This document shows positions 59,301-64,000 of a DNA stretch of 64,000 bases, in pieces (the stretch's first letter is position 1; each line of letters begins with the position of its first letter). The translations under genes were made by a program, and so were the position numbers. Origin of the DNA: JAOUEA01 sp039933515. Its GTDB lineage: Bacteria; Actinomycetota; UBA4738; HRBIN12. The stretch covers positions 23,953 to 87,952 of the forward strand of contig JBDTNY010000129.1 of NCBI GenBank assembly GCA_039933515.1, written 5' to 3'. The notes below the pieces were generated by a model, which did no database searches, was not told the DNA's origin, and saw nothing but the letters and a program-made list of their open reading frames with translations.

Positions 59301-59483
59301 ATGGCATCCCAGTTCGTGCACGTGCTCCGACCGATCTTCACACTTCCCCCAGTATTGGCGATCCCCGCACCTCGCCTGGCGCTCTTCCTGCTCTTGGTCT
59401 TGTCGGCAACCGTGTTGTCCTCCGCAGCAGCTGCCGTCCTGATCGGCCGGATGCGCCCCACAGAACTTCTCCGCGACGAGTAG
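56364..59483 (+). CDS. very large FtsX-family ABC permease
   Basis: A 1,039-residue permease. The first membrane segment (about 18-42, ASMIGVIVGVGLFSSVLFF) is followed by a long extracytoplasmic stretch. Residues 70-180 of this look like an added beta domain (TEVTLTVTNSALTPSHEVVV, VAVGSTRKITFQAEAG). FtsX cores lie at about 430-545 and 905-1,039, ending with the family-type ALGLRSRDVRRLVLSEAA and GRMRPTELLRDE. It is complete, but its ATPase partner upstream has lost Walker A, so the transporter is probably non-functional unless another ATPase serves it. Confidence 0.88.
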   Translation: MTFSSYVVRDLVRNPRRTLASMIGVIVGVGLFSSVLFFIDGSGASMTARAVAPLTVDMQRVLTTPLGGSLRFGQAIADPSLAASGRTEVTLTVTNSALTPSHEVVVREKLLSPLTYVTGSTALDGETVPDVGGEFPLSQGPAGIGLNIGTVAVGSTRKITFQAEAGADIPITADLPVGSTISTREAPTPVRASEPVSATLVTLADRIHNIPGVAAADPLVFVDMARGAIATQTTRVPDHVRLFAFDASYQAHYAGINVLRGGFRPSEALISAEMARALHVDVGDTINLNLPLRATPVPVRVSGISDLSTANSLFESRQASSLEHFQYIPYSIVVDHAFYRDTVAPVFEAAIAKRGTRLVYVPLQELDISIDRGILNADPATALAQTHAIATQIEAVASDQDYVVDNISNALQVAAGDAIVAKKMFLYLGLPGMVVAAILTAYAGSLLAGSQRRENALLRVRGADRRDLLTLLSLRTIALAGVGSVIGVALGFVVAVALLGRAIVFEASPGALGRSAFIAVFAGVLVTATALYVPGRRLITREIKQELAEIEEVPVPAWRRFHLDVVVLSAAVAAQWLALRHGAFDIPPGSVYAGQSVSLPLILLGPPIVAWLAGTVLIARLVSAVVARGVARRTTDRFEHLVPGVLWRSIARRLRATTSGVTTVALVVGLGTMLLCFSTAYGDAKTNDARFLVGSDIRITPDPTSGRSHPVSQSSAFHVDGITGATAVIYSLENAVLTSAANEDVATLAAIDPGVFPQISEMQNSSFVQGTVASNMAALRDSPDGILVNIALADGLKLRIGDPAKVMFARGTDQQTRATATVVGLFQRFPGAPTGTDIVASIPRYEQVSGRAQADYYLAAAADRTAAGLTNIVDALSAQKGFDRSYVVQTSASALDKDQSSLTGLSALGLLHLDSFFTFLMAATATGMFVFGLLLQRRREYVTLRALGLRSRDVRRLVLSEAAIASVVGAAIGLLVGVAMASQFVHVLRPIFTLPPVLAIPAPRLALFLLLVLSATVLSSAAAAVLIGRMRPTELLRDE

Positions 59484-59689
59484 CGAGTGTGGTCTGCGTC
59501 AGACTCTCTGTGTGGAGACGTGTCGACATCCCGACCCACCGATCGTGAACCGCCGTACGAAGGTACCGACGATTGGGGTCTAGCCCTCCAAAGGAGTTCG
59601 CGTGGCTCACGGGCAACGCAGATCTGCACGCGACGCACCTCGCCATCCTCGCCACGCCGGAAGGTGAGTGACGGGCAACCCCGCTTGCC
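59484..59689. other. intergenic region with possible gene remnants
   Basis: No intact gene. On the minus strand a stretch reading LTFRRGEDGEVRRVQICVA looks like protein-coding sequence, but it lacks a start and merges with nonsense on both sides. It may be a decayed gene end in the island. Confidence 0.3.
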
Positions 59690-59943
59690 ACCTCGCTTGA
59701 TGGCGCCCGAGAACCGCGGCAGCATCTGGCCAGCCCAACTCGACAGCTGACAACGGTGGGTCTACGTCGTGGAAGGAGGTCTTCGCGATGCGCAGCGACA
59801 TGACCGTGTCCACATGGTCCACGCCCGCCACCTCCGCGAACGAGTCATAGCTACCGGTGCCTGCCGCGAGGTACGCCACTTCGGGGATGTGCTCGAGGCC
59901 GCGGATCGCAGACTCGAGATCCGGTGCGGTCTTGGATAGGGAC
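59690..59943 (-). pseudogene. Lrp/AsnC regulator remnant
   Basis: Minus-strand translation gives SLSKTAPDLESAIRGLEHIP, EVAYLAAGTGSYDSFAEV and GVDHVDTVMSLRIAKTSF, which line up with the RAM effector domain of Lrp/AsnC proteins. The DNA-binding half is missing, since a stop of the adjacent phosphotransferase gene abuts the fragment. The helix expected between FAEV and GVDHVDTV is also missing. There is no plausible start codon, so it is a remnant. Confidence 0.45.
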
Positions 59944-61251
59944 TCACGTCGTCATCGCGAGAGCATCCAAGGCCCGGATGACCCAATCCTCGAGTGCCGA
60001 TCCGAATTGCCACAGCTCGGAGGGATCCATCGAGCTCAGGAGCGATCGATAGCTGATCGCCTGATGCATCGCGGCGATGGGCTCCGTTCGTTCGAACAAC
60101 CGGATCGCTTCCTCGCGATCGACGAAGTCCCGCCAGCCATCGAGATAGCGATCGCGCCAGCGATCACGAAGCGCGGGGTCGACGGAGGAGTGTTCGACAT
60201 TCCGAAGGATGACCGCCATGTCGAAGAACGGGTGGGCGATACACGCGTCGGTCCAGTCGAAGATGAGGTATCGCCCGCCGCTCAGCGCCACGTTCCACCC
60301 GTGAAAGTCACCGTGCACCAGCGTGTTCGGGATCCGCTGGTTCGCGACCTCTTCGCACAGAGCGGCGATCCGGGGCGAAGCGGCCCGAAGCCGCCCGTGC
60401 ATCTCGGACGAGAGCCATGTGGAACCGTCTTCGACAAGATCCGCGATCTGGGTCTGCAGCACGGCAGGACGCCGGTCGGCGCATCCCCCTTCGAGCAGTG
60501 CGTCGACGCTGGCGACGCTCCTGCGCTGCAGCGCCACAAGCGCGTCCACAGCCCCGTCTCCGACAGACGCCCCCCTGCCGGCAGCCAGTTCGTCGCCGAA
60601 GTCCTCCGTGAGGAGCCAGCCTCGCTCGGCGTCGATCGCAACCGGGGCCGGGATCGCGCCCGGGAATCGCTCGGCGAGCATGCTCGTCACGGTGGCCTCA
60701 TGCCGGAATCCGGTGGGCGCCGCTTTGAAGTAGTATCGCCCCGCGGCGGTCTGGGCGCGCAGGATCGACGACACGGACCACGTGGACCACTGCTCGACGC
60801 CCACCACCCCGGGCAGGGTCGTCTCGATCCATCCGCAGGCGCCCGCGTACCACCCGGGATACCCCCACGGCGGCAGCGCTCGCGGCCTCCCTTCCCGTTC
60901 CTCGGTGAACCACTGGTGGGTGACCGCCCGTTCTCGCTCGCTCCCCAGACGAGCGGAGGTGGCCTCCTCGTTGCACCAGGAGCCGGACAGCGGCGTCCCA
61001 CCGCCGAGAAACTCCGCGAACAGGAAGGCGTCGCCGGACTCCTGATCGGCACCGTCGTACTCGACGAACGCGCAACGCAAGATCGCGATGTCGAGGCCGA
61101 GCCGGTCCCGGCCCCACGACTGCGCACCCTCTACCCTGGCCCAGTCCTCGTCGGCCAGCACGCGAGGGAGCATCCACCCCGACCGGTTCTCGATGAGGAG
61201 GATGTGGGTACCCGAGTGGTTCGGGATGACCAGGTGCTGCCGGAACGACAT
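59944..61251 (-). CDS. aminoglycoside-phosphotransferase-fold protein with an N-terminal extension
   Basis: A 435-residue protein. The C-terminal 280 residues are an APH/choline-kinase fold: YYFKAAP carries a candidate ATP lysine, TLVHGDFHGWNVAL is the catalytic loop (Asp, Asn), and YLIFDWTDACIAHPFFDMAV contains the metal-binding Asp. Residues 1-95 (LVIPNHSGTHILLIENRSGW, LGLDIAILRCAFVEYDG, DAFLFAEFLGGG) have the strand order of a Nudix fold but no Nudix box. ATG 61251 is 7 nt after TATCGT. The substrate is unknown; resistance is only one possibility. Confidence 0.85.
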   Translation of the reverse strand: MSFRQHLVIPNHSGTHILLIENRSGWMLPRVLADEDWARVEGAQSWGRDRLGLDIAILRCAFVEYDGADQESGDAFLFAEFLGGGTPLSGSWCNEEATSARLGSERERAVTHQWFTEEREGRPRALPPWGYPGWYAGACGWIETTLPGVVGVEQWSTWSVSSILRAQTAAGRYYFKAAPTGFRHEATVTSMLAERFPGAIPAPVAIDAERGWLLTEDFGDELAAGRGASVGDGAVDALVALQRRSVASVDALLEGGCADRRPAVLQTQIADLVEDGSTWLSSEMHGRLRAASPRIAALCEEVANQRIPNTLVHGDFHGWNVALSGGRYLIFDWTDACIAHPFFDMAVILRNVEHSSVDPALRDRWRDRYLDGWRDFVDREEAIRLFERTEPIAAMHQAISYRSLLSSMDPSELWQFGSALEDWVIRALDALAMTT

Positions 61252-61258
61252 AGGCGAG

Positions 61259-61264
61259 ACGATA
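61259..61264 (-). promoter_or_regulatory. -10 element of the phosphotransferase gene at 61251
   Basis: TATCGT on the minus strand, 7 nt before ATG 61251; leaderless arrangement. Confidence 0.55.
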
Positions 61265-61300
61265 CGCACAGTTGGCCGTCTCAAGGGCTGGGCTGAGACA

Positions 61301-61924
61301 CTAGGCTCGGTTCGTGACGAGTTCCTCCCGGAGCTCTCTCATAGCTGCGCGGCACCGGCTCTTCACCGTGCCGAGAGGGATCTTCAGGAGTTGGGCGATC
61401 TGCGCCTGAGATCTCCCGGCGAAGTACATCAGTTCGATGATGCGCCGTTGGTTCTCCGGGAGTCGCGCAAGCGCAGCGCGAACCCGAGCCCGTTCCCCGT
61501 GGCCATCCAACCCCGCGACCGCGAGGTCCGCGATATCCTCCACGACTGCCAGCTCGGGCACATCGAGTACCCGCCGACGGACCTCCTCGCGTCGTACCCG
61601 ATCGACCGCGGCATGGTGCGCGATCGTCATCAGCCAAGCCCTGACGCTCCCACGGTCGCTTTGATAGCGGCCGGCGTCCCTCCAGACGGCCAAGAACGTT
61701 TCCTGTGTGGCGTCCTCGGCGATCACCGAATTACGCGCGACGCGAAGTGCCATCGCAAGGACGCTGGGCGCGTGGCGCTGGAGGAAGGATCGGAAAGCGT
61801 CAGCATCGCCGTGTGCGATCCGGAACAAGGCCTGCGCATCAGACGAAAACGAAGATTCATCCAACGGGATCGTTGCACCGATAGCCTGCCTAGGGCGAAA
61901 GGAAGGCCCGGCGAGATCCTGCAT
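61301..61924 (-). CDS. RNA polymerase sigma factor, sigma-70/ECF family
   Basis: A 207-residue alternative sigma factor of the SigK/SigE-like ECF group. Region 2 is at about 30-100 (ALFRIAHGDADAFRSFLQRH, AEDATQETFLAVWRDAGRY, WLMTIAHHAAVDRVRREE). Region 4 is at about 140-200 (LPENQRRIIELMYFAGRSQAQ, IPLGTVKSRCRAAMRELREEL). I chose ATG 61924 because AAAGGGGAC precedes it at 3-4 nt. No anti-sigma gene is adjacent on either side, unlike the ECF pair at 54.9 kb. A palindrome lies 28 bp upstream. Confidence 0.92.
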   Translation of the reverse strand: MQDLAGPSFRPRQAIGATIPLDESSFSSDAQALFRIAHGDADAFRSFLQRHAPSVLAMALRVARNSVIAEDATQETFLAVWRDAGRYQSDRGSVRAWLMTIAHHAAVDRVRREEVRRRVLDVPELAVVEDIADLAVAGLDGHGERARVRAALARLPENQRRIIELMYFAGRSQAQIAQLLKIPLGTVKSRCRAAMRELREELVTNRA

Positions 61925-61951
61925 GAAGTCCCCTTTGTAGGTCGTTTGGGG

Positions 61952-61965
61952 GGGGTAACTACCCC
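61952..61965. promoter_or_regulatory. palindrome upstream of the sigma-factor gene
   Basis: GGGGTA-AC-TACCCC, a perfect 6-bp inverted repeat with a 2-bp centre, about 28 bp before the ATG. It could be an operator or part of an autoregulated promoter; no binding protein is assigned. Confidence 0.4.
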
Positions 61966-62050
61966 ACCCTGACGAAGTTGAAACGAATACGTCCAGAGAT
62001 CTCGGGGTGTTCCTGGGGAGCCCGAACATCTCGAGGATCCCGGTGCCCGA

Positions 62051-62409
62051 TCAAACCACGCCTGGCTGTCCGCGAGGGTCCGAGGCGATCGTGAGGCGCG
62101 CCGGAACCCTGGAAACTTTCGGACGATCGAGAATCGGGACCCTTCTGACATCAACATGTCGATCTCGGGACTCTCGTGGTTACGCGCGATCGTGAAGGTG
62201 GCGCCATCGGATCGCACGACTTCGTACTCCCGAGGCGTCATCCCGATCACGGCGCGACACCCAGGGTCGCTGCATTCGCAGACGAAGTCGACCGTTCCGT
62301 TACCACACCTTGATGCGCAACACGGCTGCCCGGCCGCTGAGGCGGCGCAATAGACACATCGACACTGCGCCGATTCGCCGGACGGAAGACTGGGGAGCCC
62401 GCCTTTCAA
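62051..62409 (-). pseudogene. small uncharacterised cysteine protein, apparently frameshifted
   Basis: Minus-strand translation gives VDFVCECSDPGCRAVIGMTP followed by REYEVVRSDGATFTIARNHE and SRFSIVRK. This pattern (C-x-C-x4-C, then MT-x2-EYE-x-VR and a GHE/NHE-like turn) resembles a family of short unnamed bacterial proteins. After IVRK (near 62,117) the open frame continues into the antisense of the sigma gene. A shifted frame instead reads on to DPRGQPGVV and stops at 62,051, as expected for the family. The only start is a TTG inside the tRNA-like remnant. Either decayed or affected by a sequencing error. Confidence 0.4.
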
Positions 62410-62457
62410 GACCGTCGCATCCGTCCGCTCAGGCAGCCTCCAGGGCGGCTGCCTATC
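62405..62457 (-). pseudogene. decayed tRNA-Ser(UGA): promoter plus 5' half
   Basis: Minus-strand sequence matches the intact tRNA-Ser(UGA) gene at 53,921-54,007 from its TAGGCT-like -10 (here TAGGCA) through the D-arm to the anticodon loop. Fifteen bases across that loop (TTTCAAGACCGTCGC on the plus strand) are identical, and about six differences occur in the next 28. The 3' stem of the anticodon arm and the acceptor partner are not restored; weak similarity to the variable arm may continue left to about 62,370. Non-functional as a tRNA. Confidence 0.7.
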
Positions 62458-62475
62458 GGGCGGCTGCCTATCGGG
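62443..62475. repeat. two tandem 15-bp repeats
   Basis: GGGCGGCTGCCTATC occurs twice head to tail, followed by GGG. On the minus strand each copy holds a TAGGCA -10-like hexamer, the first of them at promoter distance from the tRNA-Ser remnant, so the repeat duplicated the remnant's promoter. Confidence 0.9.
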
Positions 62476-62580
62476 ACAGAAGCCCCAACCGCGCGAGGCT
62501 CAGGCGCCCAAGACGCCGGCTGGATGCAGACCTAAAGCCCCACGCGTTCGAGGATGACATTAAGTCGGAACCGGCTCGCG

Positions 62581-63081
62581 CTACGAGCTCCTGCCATCCC
62601 AGATCGGCTTAAGCGCTACGAAAGCACCCACCACGAACATGAGCGTCGCAAGGTAGATCAACCCGAGGTGCCCGATCGTGTCGAAGTGGTTCGGGTAGTG
62701 CGCCGGCAGGGCCACACCCAAGCCGACGACCGGGGCTAAGACGGCCCCGACCCACGCCCACAGCTCGCCGCGACGCACGCCGAAGATGATGAGGAACAGC
62801 ACCGCAATCCCCGTCGCGGCGATGAACCCAGAGACCGCGAGGTGCAGGTGGCCGACGTACTCGAACAACGATGGGCTGAACGCTTGGATCTCGGTCTTGC
62901 CTACGTCGACTTCCTTCGGACCGATGCCCAGCTCGAGGAAGGAGTCGGTGAAGTTGCGGATCAGGAAGAGCACCGCGTACCCCACGAAGCCTGCCGCTGC
63001 GATCCCCATGAGCCAGCTGCCGACACGGAGGGCCGGACTCGAGCTGGCGGCCTCACGCGCGGATCCAGTCGTCGTCGCCAT
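62581..63081 (-). CDS. four-segment membrane protein of unknown function
   Basis: A 166-residue integral membrane protein with four predicted segments at about 20-42, 78-101, 108-126 and 137-159. An extracytoplasmic loop between the first two contains LGIGPKEVDVGKTEIQAFS. The His in YVGHLHLAVSGF, the AHYPNHFD loop and IGHLGLIY could bind metal or heme, but no family motif is certain. Translation start is well defined: GGGAGGTGAT precedes ATG 63081, and a strong promoter lies upstream. No function assigned. Confidence 0.8.
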   Translation of the reverse strand: MATTTGSAREAASSSPALRVGSWLMGIAAAGFVGYAVLFLIRNFTDSFLELGIGPKEVDVGKTEIQAFSPSLFEYVGHLHLAVSGFIAATGIAVLFLIIFGVRRGELWAWVGAVLAPVVGLGVALPAHYPNHFDTIGHLGLIYLATLMFVVGAFVALKPIWDGRSS

Positions 63082-63104
63082 GAGACATCACCTCCCGATA
63101 GGAG

Positions 63105-63133
63105 ACGCTATTCTCGCTTTGTCTGATTGTCAA
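63105..63133 (-). promoter_or_regulatory. consensus sigma-70 promoter of the membrane-protein gene
   Basis: Minus strand: TTGACA (63133-63128), 17-bp spacer, TAGCGT (63110-63105), then a leader of about 16-17 nt with GGGAGGTGAT before ATG 63081. It is the only perfect -35 hexamer I noticed in the window. Confidence 0.75.
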
Positions 63134-63209
63134 GTACTAAATAGAATGCTGGAACCTACGCCTCACGCCTTCGTCGTCGCAGCCGCCGTTCGCTCCGCGA
63201 GACGTCTCT

Positions 63210-63884
63210 CTACTCCGTGCCGTGTTCAGTCGGATAGCCCCCAGCCTCCCATTCGGGCAGGCCGGACTCCAGGCGAGATGCACGGAACCCGCGTTTGCGA
63301 AGCAGCTCAACGGCGGCATACGAGTAGGCGCAAAACGGACCCCGGCAATACACGACGATCTGCGCGTCCTTGGGCAGATGCCGAAGATGCTCGGTCAGTT
63401 CGTCGAGGGGCGCGGACACCGCCCCTGGAAGATGACCCGACTCGAACTCCTCACGCGGACGGACGTCCAGAATGAACAAACCTTTCGTACCGAGGCGGCT
63501 CGCCAACCCGTCCCGCGTGATCGCTGGGTCGCCATCATGTTCGCCTAGATACGCACGCGACAGGCGATCCACGTCTCCGAGCCGGGATGCGGCCAGACCC
63601 CTGAGGGAGGTGAGAAACGCGAAAACCTCTGGCGAGGCCAGGCGGTACCTGACCGAGGTTCCGGAACGGCGCGTGGCCACGAGTCCGGCCTGCTTCAGTA
63701 TCTGGAGGTGCTGGCTCGTGTTCGCGACCGAGAGGGCGAGCTGCTCTGACAAGACGTCGACGCTCCGCTCTCCGTTCGCCAGCACGTCGAGAAGCTCAAC
63801 CCGGCGGCCGCTGGAGACCGCCTTCCCGATCAACGCGAACGCGTCGAACAGCTCCCGCTTTGCTTCGCGGTCGATTGTCGCCAT
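63210..63884 (-). CDS. ArsR-family regulator fused to a rhodanese domain
   Basis: A 224-residue fusion. Residues 10-95 are an ArsR winged helix (LSEQLALSVANTSQHLQILK with recognition helix, wing RRSGTSVRYRL) without the classical metal-binding ELCVCDL motif. Residues 115-224 are a rhodanese domain (LFILDVRPREEFESGHLPGA) with active-site Cys180 in VVYCRGPFC and a second Cys185. The fusion suggests a repressor sensing sulfane sulfur or persulfide, by analogy with other sulfur-responsive ArsR proteins. ATG 63884 is 7 nt after TAGGAT; leaderless and probably self-repressed. Confidence 0.92.
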   Translation of the reverse strand: MATIDREAKRELFDAFALIGKAVSSGRRVELLDVLANGERSVDVLSEQLALSVANTSQHLQILKQAGLVATRRSGTSVRYRLASPEVFAFLTSLRGLAASRLGDVDRLSRAYLGEHDGDPAITRDGLASRLGTKGLFILDVRPREEFESGHLPGAVSAPLDELTEHLRHLPKDAQIVVYCRGPFCAYSYAAVELLRKRGFRASRLESGLPEWEAGGYPTEHGTE

Positions 63885-63891
63885 GGCTCGA

Positions 63892-63919
63892 ATCCTACAC
63901 TGCTCAAGCGATAGCTTGA
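63892..63919 (-). promoter_or_regulatory. promoter and operator of the ArsR-rhodanese gene
   Basis: TAGGAT (minus strand, 63897-63892) lies 7 nt before the ATG. TCAAGC-GATA-GCTTGA (63904-63919 on the plus strand) is a perfect inverted repeat with the TCAA-N8-TTGA form common for ArsR operators, placed over the -35 region. Confidence 0.7.
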
Positions 63920-64000
63920 AAAAGGGTCTGCGGTTGTCAGACACAAAGATCCGTACCCGACTCCGAGCTGGCGTCAGTACCGTTCGGCGTGTGAGGTTCC

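Noticed and set aside
62370..62457. A second functional tRNA-Ser gene
   Set aside because: The 3' side of the anticodon stem, the T-stem pairing and the acceptor partner are absent, so no cloverleaf can form.

Overview
The window is GC-rich, gene-dense bacterial chromosome. Several features together point to a high-GC Gram-positive of the Actinomycetota, though none of them fixes a class. Leucine biosynthesis leuCD sits divergent from an IclR regulator, an arrangement known for NdgR/LtbR. Heme is made through the coproporphyrin branch (hemE, ferrochelatase, coproporphyrinogen oxidase, hemQ). A UvrD-like helicase carries an actinobacterial-type LexA box. Many genes have a TAnnnT element only 6-9 nt ahead of an ATG or GTG with no ribosome binding site, which is the signature of leaderless mRNAs. 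No rRNA, CRISPR array or intact mobile element is visible.

Layout, left to right. 1-2.1 kb: an ABC exporter (ATPase cut by the window edge, two membrane proteins). 2-3.5 kb: an aldehyde dehydrogenase. 3.9-7.2 kb: a PadR-regulated ABC/FtsX operon. 7.3-10.8 kb: pncB, an alpha/beta hydrolase and a secreted protein. 11-14.8 kb: a Rieske oxygenase with an LLM flavoprotein, then a membrane-anchored cyclase-like protein with a beta-propeller. 14.9-17.7 kb: leuD-leuC and the divergent IclR regulator. 17.8-22.3 kb: a polyprenol-linked glycosyltransferase, a nitroreductase, an aldo/keto reductase and an MFS exporter. 22.3-28 kb: an operon of a double-length SagB-like oxidoreductase, a large FtsX-type permease and a tandem ATPase. 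28-31.4 kb: tRNA-Arg(ACG), a D-Ala-D-Ala carboxypeptidase, a small Cys-pair protein, tRNA-Ser(GCU) and an FAD oxidoreductase. 31.5-36.8 kb: hemA-hemC-hemD-hemB-hemL. 36.8-45.4 kb: a PAS protein, a kinase-fold protein, a secreted protein with a Pro-Ser repeat, a serine hydrolase, a phytoene-desaturase-like enzyme, msrA, two CDGSH iron-sulfur proteins and a GntR regulator. 45.5-49.7 kb: the SOS-box helicase, a HAD phosphatase, a hemolysin III-type membrane protein and ppk2. 49.7-53.8 kb: the second heme operon (hemE, hemH, hemY, hemQ in transcription order).

The two heme clusters together encode every step from glutamyl-tRNA(Glu) to heme b, lying 13 kb apart in opposite orientation.

From tRNA-Ser(UGA) at 53.9 kb to about 62.5 kb the character changes. 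There are two ECF sigma-factor loci, a winged-helix gene and an ABC ATPase gene that both lost their 5' parts at one shared point near 55,975, a large FtsX permease, an AsnC remnant, a frameshifted small cysteine protein, and a decayed promoter-plus-5'-half copy of tRNA-Ser(UGA) at the right end. This looks like a tRNA-associated, partly decayed genomic island, but no integrase is visible. To its right lie a small membrane protein with a textbook TTGACA/TAGCGT promoter and an ArsR-rhodanese fusion with its own palindromic operator.
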